In this document: one piece after another, positions 26,476 through 33,245 of the stretch | Numbering within the stretch: position 1 is the first letter of the stretch | How the letters are laid out: each line of letters begins with the position of its first letter | DNA from: Cupriavidus basilensis OR16 | GTDB lineage: Bacteria; Pseudomonadota; Gammaproteobacteria; Burkholderiales; Burkholderiaceae | NCBI RefSeq assembly: GCF_000243095.1 | Contig: NZ_AHJE01000012.1 | Coordinates: 98,972-162,971 of the forward strand | DNA: 64,000 nt | Direction of reading: 5' to 3' | Made by a program: the position numbers and the translations under genes | Notes under the pieces: generated by a model | Database searches by the model: none | Told to the model about the DNA's origin: nothing | What the model saw: the letters and a program-made list of their open reading frames with translations, nothing else

Positions 26476-26607
26476 ATGTCGAATCATAAGCCGTCACCGC
26501 AAAATCCGCCTTCTCGCCCCCGGCCGCTTGGTGAGGATCGTGGCTTGCCAACGCCACGGCAAACTCCTCCAATGCCCAAAGTCACTCCGCCGAAACAAGG
26601 GAAATAA
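26476..26607 (+). CDS. 43-residue proline-rich protein
   Basis: A small open frame, MSNHKPSPQNPP continuing through several Pro/Arg-rich turns to PPKQGK, with 12 prolines and no hydrophobic core, hence probably disordered. AGGGAAAAAAG precedes the ATG at good distance. It sits between the SLATT-like and TIR genes. I recall short Pro-rich frames in comparable loci but cannot name a family. It could be a regulatory peptide, an adaptor or a protease substrate. Confidence 0.55.
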   Translation: MSNHKPSPQNPPSRPRPLGEDRGLPTPRQTPPMPKVTPPKQGK

Positions 26608-26694
26608 CTAGTCGAATCATCCATCTCACCTCCGGCGCCCCCTCATTTCGATACAACTGATCTCAGGCGCCACAAATTAATCGTCAAGGACAAA

Positions 26695-27111
26695 ATGCCA
26701 AGCCTAAAAACCTATCGCCTGTTTATCAGTCACTCCTGGGCCTACGGAGATGCCTATGAGAAACTTGTGCAGTTTTTTAATGAGCACCCAAATTTCTCTT
26801 GGGCGAATTACTCGGTGCCGAAAAACGACCCGATTCATTCTGCTGGCACGGATGCCAAATTATACGAAGCAATAAAAGCTCAAGTAGCTCCAGTGAATTG
26901 TGTTGTTATGCTCGCAGGCGTTTATAGCTCATACTCGAAATGGATCGACAAGGAAATTCAAATCTCCAAAAATGACTTCAAAAAACCAATTATTGCAGTA
27001 GAACCATGGGCGGCGGAAAAAACCTCCAAGCTTGTCAAAGAAAATTCCGATGCGATTGTTCGGTGGCAGAGCAAATCAATCGTTGATGCCATAAGGGCGC
27101 ATTCAATTTAA
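26695..27111 (+). CDS. ThsB-like TIR-domain protein
   Basis: A 138-residue single-domain protein of the ThsB/TIR-like type: strand and loop YRLFISHSW (residues 7-15), DAKLYEAIKAQV helix, VVMLAGVYSSYSKWIDKEI with Trp83 and Glu87 in the position of the catalytic Glu, and a final KKPIIAVEPW strand. ThsB proteins sense phage infection and convert NAD+ into a cyclic ADP-ribose-type signal. There is no sensor domain, as usual for ThsB. The stop lies 12 bases before the caspase-like gene. By context the signal would act on that protease. Confidence 0.8.
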   Translation: MPSLKTYRLFISHSWAYGDAYEKLVQFFNEHPNFSWANYSVPKNDPIHSAGTDAKLYEAIKAQVAPVNCVVMLAGVYSSYSKWIDKEIQISKNDFKKPIIAVEPWAAEKTSKLVKENSDAIVRWQSKSIVDAIRAHSI

Positions 27112-27123
27112 CCTCAAAATGGA

Positions 27124-28119
27124 ATGGTTATGAAAAAGGCGCTAGTGATTGGCATCGACGATTACCCGGCGCATCCGCTGCACGGATGCGTCAATGATGC
27201 TACTGCCATTGCTAACACTCTCGAAAAGGATGGGGATGGGTCGCCGAATTTTTCGACTCGCCTTTTGACAAGCAACGAGATTGAGGTATCAACTGCGACT
27301 TTGAATTCCGCAGTCTCCGAGTTGTTTTCGGGAGATGCTGAAACGGCCCTTCTCTTCTTCGCAGGACATGGCATTCTCAACCCTGACACCAACGCTGGCT
27401 ATATTGTTAGCCAGAACGGAACTAGGGGGGCTTGGGGGATGTCACTTGCTGAGATATTGGGATTAGCGAACCGAGCGTATCCACGCATCAAATCCACGGT
27501 AATTATTCTCGATAGTTGTCATTCTGGATTTGCTGGCGAAGTGCCCTCACTTGGCAATGAGAATATATCCGCCATTGGTAGTGGAGTGACAATACTGACG
27601 GCATGCCATCGTAATGGAACGGCTGCGGAGGCCAACGGTCGTGGCTTATTCACGGATATTCTACTCGATGCGCTAAGCGGCAGTGCTGCCGATATTTGCG
27701 GCCGGATTACTCCGGCATCCGTTTATGCACATGTGGACCAAACTTTGGGCGCTTGGGAGCAACGACCGATTTATAAGGCGAACGTGCAGACGTTTATCAC
27801 TCTGCGCCGGGTTACTCCGAAAATCTCATTGGAAACGCTAAGGCGGTTGCCGGAATATTTTCCTGACGCCGCAAGCGTCTTTGCGCTTGATCCTTCATTT
27901 GAGCCTGACAGGGAAAATGTACCGGATGAACTCAAGCATATTCCTGTTGATGAAAATAACGCGCGAGTTTTTAAAGAGTTGCAAATGTGCAATAGGCACG
28001 GCTTAGTGGCGCCTGTTGATGCTGAGCACATGTACTATGCAGCAATAGGGTCAACTGGATGCAGATTAACTGCGCTAGGGGCACACTACAGGAAACTTGC
28101 CGAAATGAAGAGAATTTGA
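27124..28119 (+). CDS. Caspase-like protease (peptidase C14), putative TIR-signal effector
   Basis: A 331-residue protein. The caspase fold occupies residues 4-235: strand ALVIGIDDYP, His82 in LLFFAGHG, Cys132 in VIILDSCHSGFAG, then GVTILTACHRNGTA. The remaining 95 residues (from about TPKISLETL) form a distinct C-terminal domain that may bind the activating molecule. An ATG two codons downstream (27130) is an equally good start. TIR plus caspase-like pairs are known as type IV Thoeris; here they share an operon with a SLATT-like and a small protein. The gene is AT-rich relative to its surroundings. Confidence 0.82.
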   Translation: MVMKKALVIGIDDYPAHPLHGCVNDATAIANTLEKDGDGSPNFSTRLLTSNEIEVSTATLNSAVSELFSGDAETALLFFAGHGILNPDTNAGYIVSQNGTRGAWGMSLAEILGLANRAYPRIKSTVIILDSCHSGFAGEVPSLGNENISAIGSGVTILTACHRNGTAAEANGRGLFTDILLDALSGSAADICGRITPASVYAHVDQTLGAWEQRPIYKANVQTFITLRRVTPKISLETLRRLPEYFPDAASVFALDPSFEPDRENVPDELKHIPVDENNARVFKELQMCNRHGLVAPVDAEHMYYAAIGSTGCRLTALGAHYRKLAEMKRI

Positions 28120-28365
28120 ATTTTGGCCGCTTTTTGAATCGCGATTTCAATTTTCATTTCGGGTGGCACGCGACCGGGAAGCCGGTCAGAGGCTGAACGC
28201 CAAGACGAACGCCCGGGCGCGGCGGCCTCGCGCTCGCTCGGCAGCGCGTCTGGGTCGTTCGCCAGCCAGCGGCCGGCGATTTCGCCCAGTTGCACACCCT
28301 GCAGCCAGGCACGGTAGGCGGCGTACTGAGCCCGCGTCAGGGCGGCCGAGGCAGAAGGCGCGGCG
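28120..28365 (-). pseudogene. N-terminal remnant of tyrosine-integrase gene
   Basis: On the minus strand, following the stop of the DUF7673 gene, one frame reads AALTRAQYAAYRAWLQGVQL followed by GEIAGRWLANDPD, which resembles the N-terminal DNA-binding region of element-encoded tyrosine integrases. It lacks its own in-frame ATG at the expected place and is cut by the AT-rich operon at about 28.13 kb. The matching C-terminal part appears at 32420-32640, as if the gene had been opened and its halves separated. Confidence 0.4.
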
Positions 28366-28367
28366 CA

Positions 28368-29069
28368 TCAGAACCAGCTCGGGCGCGTTTCGCCCGCGTC
28401 GATATCGATCGGGACACGCCCGTCTTGCCAGACACGACGGTGAATGCCGATCACGTCCTGGGCGATCGCCACGCCGTCCTGCGCCGAGAAGTGCAATTCG
28501 ATGGGCAACAGACGCGCCGGGTCGTTTTCGAGGGACACATACAGCGTCACGTCGCGGTAGCCCGGCGCGTTGCCGTGGGTGACGTACTTGGCCTGGTAGC
28601 GCTCGCCGTGCAGCGGCGCCGGTTCCGCCGGCGGCTGCTGGTCCAAATTCCAGCGTGCAATCATGCACTGCCAAAGTTCATCGCCGTCCGTGAAATACCG
28701 GTGGACCTCCACCTTGGGCCGGTTGTCCAGGCGCAGCACCGCCAGGCAATGCTCGAACAGATCGGCATCGAGCCCGCGCAGCTCGGTGAGGTCGAATGGA
28801 AAGTTGGTGCCGTTGTACAGGCCCGCGAGAAAGCGCGCCACGATGCCGGCCTGGCCGGTGTCGCCTTCGGCGACTTCCACCAGGTGCGCCAGCGAATCCA
28901 GGCCACGGTCGCGGTCCTGGGCCCGGACCTCTGCCGCGCCCTGGCCAGCGGTCCGGCCGCCGCGGGCCTGGGCAAAGAACTCATCCGCCGCCTGCAGGAA
29001 GGCCTCGACCAGATGCTCGGGCACGTGATGGGTGATGGGCTGCGTCTTCGGTCGGGGTGGGATGCTCAT
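28368..29069 (-). CDS. DUF7673-type protein of mobile elements
   Basis: A 233-residue soluble protein starting MSIPPRPKTQPITHHVPEHL. The centre (ARFLAGLYNGTNFPFDLTEL, LRGLDADLFEHCLAVLRLD) and the C-terminal ALPIELH-like strand match what I know as the DUF7673 family of Burkholderiales plasmids and ICEs; function unknown. Its start overlaps the stop of the preceding gene (ATGA). A fragment of a second copy, only its first 20 residues, survives at 55127-55187. Confidence 0.7.
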   Translation of the reverse strand: MSIPPRPKTQPITHHVPEHLVEAFLQAADEFFAQARGGRTAGQGAAEVRAQDRDRGLDSLAHLVEVAEGDTGQAGIVARFLAGLYNGTNFPFDLTELRGLDADLFEHCLAVLRLDNRPKVEVHRYFTDGDELWQCMIARWNLDQQPPAEPAPLHGERYQAKYVTHGNAPGYRDVTLYVSLENDPARLLPIELHFSAQDGVAIAQDVIGIHRRVWQDGRVPIDIDAGETRPSWF

Positions 29070-29308
29070 TCGGTCGCCTCACTGGTCAGGGGTTCGATGA
29101 GGAAATGCGCCGCGGCATAGCTGGCGTTGCACTCGCACACGGCGGCGCCATCGCGGTGGAAGGTGCACCAGCGCCCGTCGCTGACGCAGCGCGCCCGCGG
29201 AAATACCGCTTCGTGGCCGGCCACGATGGCCGCCATGTGGCTGGTCTCCCGGCACTTGGTCAGGTACTCGCCGGCAGCCAGCGGTTCGGGGATTGCTCTT
29301 CGCACCAC
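29066..29308 (-). CDS. Small mobile-element protein, paralogue of 55197-55427
   Basis: An 80-residue protein beginning at a GTG with AAGGAGG 8 bases upstream; the paralogue in the second module copy begins at the same codon. Shared core: PEPLAAG, KCRETSHM, RCVSDGRWC and CECNASYAAAHF. Conserved Cys and His residues suggest metal or disulfide structure. It forms a tight set with the DUF7673 gene (4-base overlap). The function is unknown. Confidence 0.7.
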   Translation of the reverse strand: MVRRAIPEPLAAGEYLTKCRETSHMAAIVAGHEAVFPRARCVSDGRWCTFHRDGAAVCECNASYAAAHFLIEPLTSEATE

Positions 29309-29321
29309 GTGCGTTCCCTCC

Positions 29322-29549
29322 TTAAACGGAATCTGTACGCTTGAAGGCGCGCCGGAAGGCCGCGCGCGCGGTGGTCTCGGCGCGGTCCGCGTCATCCTTG
29401 GCGGACAGGCAGTCAGCCTCGGTCGCGGCGGCATCGCCATCCAGAAAGCGCACGGTCAGCGCGCGGTAGCGCGCATTGGCTTCGCGCAGCGACGCGTACT
29501 CGTCCGCACAAGTCTCGGCGATATATAAGTCGAACAGGCTGGCACTCAT
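29322..29549 (-). CDS. Small helical mobile-element protein, paralogue of 55421-55660
   Basis: A 75-residue protein, MSASLFDLYIAETCADEY, then ASLREANARYRAL and an acidic/Ala-rich helix (LSAKDDADRAETTARAAF). The copy at 55.5 kb is about 80% identical. Its ATG overlaps the stop of the upstream gene (ATGA). It is probably an accessory element gene; no motif identifies its action. Confidence 0.7.
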   Translation of the reverse strand: MSASLFDLYIAETCADEYASLREANARYRALTVRFLDGDAAATEADCLSAKDDADRAETTARAAFRRAFKRTDSV

Positions 29550-29851
29550 GGTTTTCCTCGCTCTTGGTTACCACTTCGCCACCACTGCTGCTCCCGGACC
29601 AGGTCAATCAGGCTTTCGTCGCCGGCGCGGTGTGCCCGTATCATCGCCCGCGCTCGCGCCGCGCACGCAGAACAGGCCTCAGCTTCGTTGAAATAGAATT
29701 CCGGCGATGACACGGGAACCGTCGCGCCGTCCGAGATCCCTGAGTTGCGGATAACGCCGGCCGGTATCCAGCGGCGTATGTCGTCGTGGTAAGCGGCTGC
29801 GGGCTCGATGCGGTAGCCCAGAAATTCAAATGCCTGCATGGTGGTGTCCAT
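29546..29851 (-). CDS. Hypothetical mobile-element protein
   Basis: A 101-residue protein; the N-terminal part (MQAFEFLGYRIEPAAAYHDD) reads like a small beta-rich domain, followed by FNEAEACSACAARARAMI, a Cys-containing helix. A second ATG at 29839 (MQAFEF) is a possible start. It is translationally coupled to the next gene. The second module copy has an unrelated gene in this place. Confidence 0.6.
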   Translation of the reverse strand: MDTTMQAFEFLGYRIEPAAAYHDDIRRWIPAGVIRNSGISDGATVPVSSPEFYFNEAEACSACAARARAMIRAHRAGDESLIDLVREQQWWRSGNQERGKP

Positions 29852-29898
29852 TCAGTTGAAACGTCCCGATCATGACGTCACGACTTGGGCACTAGCGT

Positions 29899-30294
29899 TT
29901 AGCGGCCCTTACTCGGCTTGACTGGCCGTACGCGGCGCGCTGCGCTCATGGCCGCCATTAGCTGCGCCAAGGCTTCCTGCACGGCCTGCCGTGCGGCCTC
30001 GCGCGCGGCCAGCGCACGGTGGTAATCGGCGTTAGCTAACGCCAGGACGGCTTCCCCCTCAGGATCTCGCGGCGCGGGCAGCACCACGGCGTCCGCCCGC
30101 GCTTCGGCGCTGCGCGCATCAAGATGCGCGTTCTCGGCCGCGCGGCAGGCCTGCTCATAGGCAAAGCGCGCTGCAGCCACGGTAGCAGTCTCGTTGCCAT
30201 GCGTCAGCCTTGATATCTGACCCTGGAAATCAGTTCCAAAGCCTCTTGTGGGAAAGCATTTCGAATCGACCGATCCCTCTCCATCCACTGACAT
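29899..30294 (-). CDS. Ala-rich helical protein, 5' end probably lost
   Basis: From about residue 35 onward the frame has good protein character (AARFAYEQACRAAENAHLD, YHRALAAREAARQAVQEAL). The preceding 30 residues (DSKCFPTRGFGTDFQGQI) look unrelated, and sequence character changes near 30200, suggesting the true start was replaced by a junction. A coiled-coil-like protein of unknown role. The remaining 150 bases to 30445 hold a terminator, described separately. Confidence 0.45.
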   Translation of the reverse strand: MSVDGEGSVDSKCFPTRGFGTDFQGQISRLTHGNETATVAAARFAYEQACRAAENAHLDARSAEARADAVVLPAPRDPEGEAVLALANADYHRALAAREAARQAVQEALAQLMAAMSAARRVRPVKPSKGR

Positions 30295-30409
30295 TCGACC
30301 GGCATCGGGTGATATCCGGCACTTAGGTTAGACCCATTCTGGAACCGGCCCGTTTGCGGAGTCAAACGCCATGCTGATAACACCAGTTATCGGCATGGAA
30401 GAGCGTCGT

Positions 30410-30433
30410 GAAAAAGCCGCCTCGCGGGCGGCT
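30410..30433 (-). terminator. Intrinsic terminator of the DUF1737 gene
   Basis: On the minus strand AGCCGCC, a short loop and GGCGGCT are followed by a run of five T, a classical Rho-independent terminator. It lies 13 bases beyond the stop of the small gene at 30446-30625 and ends its transcript. Confidence 0.75.
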
Positions 30434-30445
30434 AAGGGCGCATCC

Positions 30446-30625
30446 CTACTTGGTGAGCGCTTGGCAGAAAACACAAATTGTTCTCCCCGCGTCAACTAGA
30501 AGATTGACGGAAACACCACCTACCAGCTCCCAGCCTTTCTCTAAATGCGCGTTGACTTCCTGGGTCAGCTCCAGCTCAGCGTTTTTGATATCGTTGTTCG
30601 ATGCACGGATGATCTTGTATTGCAT
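30446..30625 (-). CDS. DUF1737 domain protein
   Basis: A 59-residue protein, MQYKIIRASNNDIKNAELEL through LEKGWELVGGVSV to VFCQALTK. The VNxxLxxGWELxGGV pattern defines DUF1737. Members are small cytoplasmic proteins of unknown role. A well-formed terminator follows, and a pair of GGCGTTTT boxes lies 87-127 bases upstream of the start. Confidence 0.75.
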   Translation of the reverse strand: MQYKIIRASNNDIKNAELELTQEVNAHLEKGWELVGGVSVNLLVDAGRTICVFCQALTK

Positions 30626-30711
30626 AGCTTGATACCTAAAGTGGGCCGGGCCACCGGCCGGCGTCGGGGACGAGATGCGGCTGCGCCATGATACCTACTA
30701 TGCTCTTCCGC

Positions 30712-30752
30712 GGGGCGTTTTCTCTGCTACCCCACAGACCGGGGGCGTTTTA
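30712..30752 (-). repeat. Pair of 28-29-bp GGCGTTTT boxes
   Basis: Plus-strand GGGGCGTTTTCTCTGCTACC is followed 29 bases later by a second GGGGGCGTTTTA. The same spaced motif recurs at 31081-31092 (single), 31373-31446 (three) and 56163-56199 (two). All copies lie close upstream of minus-strand genes of the duplicated module. They look like regulatory or replication iterons; no protein is known to bind them. Confidence 0.6.
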
Positions 30753-30755
30753 CTC

Positions 30756-31061
30756 TTAACTCAGGCCGAGCCTTCCTGCCAAGTACAGCCGAGCAGGCTC
30801 AGAAAAATGCGCATCGATCTGCGCCTGATGGGCGGCAAAGGCGTCCAGCGTGGCTCGCCCATAGCTTTCGCTGAAAAAGAGTTCTGCCCGCGCAATGGTG
30901 TCCTCGCAATCAGCGCAGACCGAATCGCCATTCTCCAGCACCCAGCCTGTCGCCACAAGCGAACCACAGCAAGCACATGCCCGTCGCTGGCCGCGCGCCG
31001 GCAGCATGCGCTTGCCTGTCCGCGGACTAGACACGCGAAGATCAAACCTGGTGGTCGGCAT
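30756..31061 (-). CDS. Small mobile-element protein with four-Cys motif
   Basis: A 101-residue protein. The motif CACCGSL, 16 residues, then SVCADCED resembles a small treble-clef or ribbon zinc site. The C-terminal half is helical (LDAFAAHQAQIDAHF). A single GGCGTTTT box lies 20-30 bases before its start. The function is unknown. Confidence 0.65.
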   Translation of the reverse strand: MPTTRFDLRVSSPRTGKRMLPARGQRRACACCGSLVATGWVLENGDSVCADCEDTIARAELFFSESYGRATLDAFAAHQAQIDAHFSEPARLYLAGRLGLS

Positions 31062-31115
31062 CGATTCCTCATGCCCTGCTGGGGGCGTTTTCCGTGGCGT
31101 CTATCGCCGGCGACG

Positions 31116-31343
31116 TCACTTGCTCTTGTACAGCTGCACCCAGGCGATGATCTCGTCCAGCTGCGCATTGTCCAGATGCTCGCAATTGGCGTAGACGGCG
31201 GCCGCCACGAGATTGCGATATTGCTCCGTGGTAGAGCCGACATCCTCTTTGCCGTCCATGCCTGGCTGACCGCCATCAGTCAGAACCCGGCGACCGTAGC
31301 GGTCAACAAAGTGCGATGGGCTGATTACAAGCTGCAGGTGCAT
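31116..31343 (-). CDS. Small hypothetical mobile-element protein
   Basis: A 75-residue protein starting MHLQLVISPSHFVDRYG and ending in an amphipathic helix (LDNAQLDEIIAWVQLYK). Three GGCGTTTT boxes spaced about 28 bases occupy the 100 bases upstream. Its conservation cannot be assessed; the start codon is unambiguous. Confidence 0.6.
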   Translation of the reverse strand: MHLQLVISPSHFVDRYGRRVLTDGGQPGMDGKEDVGSTTEQYRNLVAAAVYANCEHLDNAQLDEIIAWVQLYKSK

Positions 31344-31372
31344 GATGTTCCTCTACGGTTGCCGGCCCGAAG

Positions 31373-31446
31373 TGGGCGTTATCCTCTGCTCCCCAGCTGG
31401 AGGCGTTTTCTCTCGCTGCCCTGGTTGGGGCGTTTTCTGCTGTCGC
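31373..31446 (-). repeat. Three tandem 28-bp GGCGTTTT boxes
   Basis: Three degenerate units begin at about 31374, 31402 and 31429 (GGGCGTTATCCTCTGCTCCC, AGGCGTTTTCTCTCGCTGCC, GGGCGTTTTCTGCTGTC). The constant parts are GGCGTT and TCTGCT with a CCC block. They fill the space between the mazF stop and the next gene's start. There is no unique spacer, so this is not a CRISPR. Confidence 0.65.
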
Positions 31447-31502
31447 TCAACCCTTCAGGCACGGCGGGTGCCGGTGAAGCCTCCCAGCGGCGGCTGTCAT
31501 TT

Positions 31503-31841
31503 CTATGGTTTGCCTAGCAGGGCGATGGCTTTTGCCCGGACTTCGGCCAGTTCCACAGAAGACACCCTGCCCTTGTGACTCGCCTTGCGCACGACCCAAT
31601 CGAGACTCTTCACCTGATCGGCCAGCGCCGCGCTAGGTCGGTCGCCAGAAATCGACACCTCGAATGGATAGCCCTTGATCTGGGTAGTCAAGGGGCAGCA
31701 GAGCATCAGGCCAGTCTTGCCGTTGTATGCAGCCGGGCTGAGAACGAGGGCGGGCCGATGCCCGGCTTGTTCGTGGCCGGCTTGCGGGTCGAAATGCAGC
31801 CATACAATGTCGCCGGCCTCGGGCACGTAGCCGCGCACCAC
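31503..31841 (-). CDS. mazF: MazF/PemK-type endoribonuclease toxin
   Basis: A 112-residue protein with the MazF layout: PEAGDIVWLHFDPQAGHEQ, HRPALVLSPAAYN, CCPLTTQIKGYPFEV and the final LAEVRAKAIALLG. The catalytic Arg of the HRPA loop and the Thr of PLT are present. It would cleave mRNA when released from its antitoxin. It starts at a GTG sharing one base with the mazE stop (TAGTG), a typical coupled toxin-antitoxin arrangement. Confidence 0.92.
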   Translation of the reverse strand: MVRGYVPEAGDIVWLHFDPQAGHEQAGHRPALVLSPAAYNGKTGLMLCCPLTTQIKGYPFEVSISGDRPSAALADQVKSLDWVVRKASHKGRVSSVELAEVRAKAIALLGKP

Positions 31842-32083
31842 TAGAACGCCTCCTTGCCAACCGCGGGGCCGAAACTAGCCTCGTCGTGCAAGTTGTCCGG
31901 CGTGATGCCGGCCAGCAATTGCGCAAGGTCGTATTCGCTATGGCGTATCGGCTCGATGACAATGCGCCCATCCTCTTCACGCACGTCCACGGTTTCGTCC
32001 AAGCTCAGGCTTGCGGCTTCCATGATGGCGGCAGGAATGCGCACCGACGCGCTGTTGCCCCACTTTTTTACGATGACTCGCAT
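31841..32083 (-). CDS. mazE: MazE/AbrB-type antitoxin
   Basis: An 80-residue protein with an N-terminal AbrB swapped hairpin (MRVIVKKWGNSASVRIPAAI) and an acidic C-terminal tail that would wrap MazF (DNLHDEASFGPAVGKEAF). The ATG at 32083 is chosen for GGAGG 8 bases upstream; the frame also opens at an upstream GTG. It would bind its own promoter with MazF. Confidence 0.92.
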   Translation of the reverse strand: MRVIVKKWGNSASVRIPAAIMEAASLSLDETVDVREEDGRIVIEPIRHSEYDLAQLLAGITPDNLHDEASFGPAVGKEAF

Positions 32084-32113
32084 GTGAACCACCTCCGTAT
32101 CGTCAATGTTGAT

Positions 32114-32142
32114 ACTATACTCGACCTCGCGAGATGTTGCAA
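32114..32142 (-). promoter_or_regulatory. Sigma-70-type promoter of mazEF
   Basis: On the minus strand TTGCAA (32142-32137) and TATAGT (32119-32114) are separated by 17 bases, a near-ideal promoter, 31 bases before the mazE ATG. The -35 overlaps the palindrome GTTGCAAC and the -10 overlaps TATAGTAT, both candidates for MazE operators. Confidence 0.7.
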
Positions 32143-32279
32143 CATTGTCGATACGCGAACGCCAACGAAGCCTTCCTTTGCTGTTGCTGGCCTGCGGGGG
32201 CGCTTCTACTCAAGAGCCGGCGGGGCCTACCTGCAGGGCCGCCAAGCAGCGGGGCGTGGCGGCGCCATTCCGGCATGCA

Positions 32280-32363
32280 TTGGTCGGCCAACGTTAGGCA
32301 ATGCCTAGCCATCTATACACGGATCCACACCATGGCCGCGGCGCGCTCGATGGCCATAGACAT
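32280..32363 (-). pseudogene. H-NS-like gene remnant with nonsense codon
   Basis: The minus strand reads MSMAIERAAAMVWIRV, a TAG, then MARHCLTLAD. The intact copy at 56425-56682 reads MSLESERAAAIVWIRVQMAR at the same place, so the TAG replaces CAG at codon 17. After LAD the similarity ends. The DNA-binding C-terminus is lost. Confidence 0.65.
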
Positions 32364-32419
32364 TCGAAAGGTACCGGGTTTTGGGAGGCGGAAAGGTAGA
32401 ACGATCTGGGAGCGGGCGA

Positions 32420-32640
32420 TCAATCACCCTTGCCGGCGTCCCACACCGCCTGCATCGCCTCCATGCGCCGCGCCGCCTCGGTGGTCACATAGCGCGTCGT
32501 GGTGTCAAGCGAGGCGTGTCTGGCGTTCTGCTGCACCACCTCCAGTGGCGCCCGGGTCGCCAGCGCCGCACGCGCGGCTTCCGACTTCCTGAGCGTAGGC
32601 AGGCATTCCTGTTGAGCTTCGGCCCGATCCGGCAGCACTT
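32420..32640 (-). pseudogene. Tyrosine integrase, C-terminal fragment
   Basis: The frame encodes APLEVVQQNARHASLDTTTR followed by YVTTEAARRMEAMQA, the last catalytic box of tyrosine recombinases with the nucleophilic Tyr (TTTRY). The upstream HxLRH segment is absent and the first 25 residues are unrelated. A homologous fragment ends the second module copy at 56742-57100. It cannot be functional alone. Confidence 0.75.
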
Positions 32641-32759
32641 CGCGCTCAAGCGACTGTGACGAGCACCGTTTCCGTCAAGAACAACCCGATGAGCTGATTC
32701 ACCTAATCTGCTCCAAGAGTAGAGTACATTTGGCACCACGAAGTAGCTAGGACTTTCTT

Positions 32760-33110
32760 TTATTCCATCCGGCATCTATCAAAAATAGTTCTCCCAGTAA
32801 CCGCAAATAATCCAAACCAGAACAATGCAAGAATCCCGTCAAGTGTAATTGAAAATATGTCTCCGCCCGCGGCAGGTGTGATAACACCGAGAACAAATAT
32901 TCCCAAAGATGCAAAAGAAACAAAAATTGAGCTAATAATGTGTTCTTTTACCCACCGGCCCAGTCCTTGCCAGCTTCCATCTCCAGCGATCCTTAAAATT
33001 ACCAATAAACACAGAGCGATTACCGCAGTAGTGCTTATGGCATGAACCTTAGGTCCAGACAAAAGACGTGCGACTAGGTACAAGAGCAGAAAAACGATCC
33101 CAACTATCAT
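32760..33110 (-). CDS. Small integral membrane protein
   Basis: A 116-residue, highly hydrophobic protein with about four membrane segments (MIVGIVFLLLYLVARLL, ISTTAVIALCLLVILRI, IFVSFASLGIFVLGVI, LDGILALFWFGLFAV). The ATG at 33110 follows AGGGAGGGG; longer frames lack this. It is AT-richer than its flanks. It is downstream of and in the same direction as the IPT/RHS gene; an immunity-type role against a secreted toxin is conceivable but unsupported. Confidence 0.6.
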   Translation of the reverse strand: MIVGIVFLLLYLVARLLSGPKVHAISTTAVIALCLLVILRIAGDGSWQGLGRWVKEHIISSIFVSFASLGIFVLGVITPAAGGDIFSITLDGILALFWFGLFAVTGRTIFDRCRME

Positions 33111-33245
33111 ATCCCCTCCCTTTACGGACATGGAACTCCCCAGAACGGAGACGAAAAAAAGCCAGCTAGCCTCTGAATGGCGGGGATCAGACCAGTGCCC
33201 GCAGAACACCTCTTCGAGAGGGTGATGGACATTGCTGCCTCCGCT

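Noticed and set aside
31373..31446. CRISPR-like array of 28-bp repeats
   Set aside because: Units are degenerate and contiguous, with no constant repeat separated by unique spacers and no cas genes; they fit promoter-proximal boxes.
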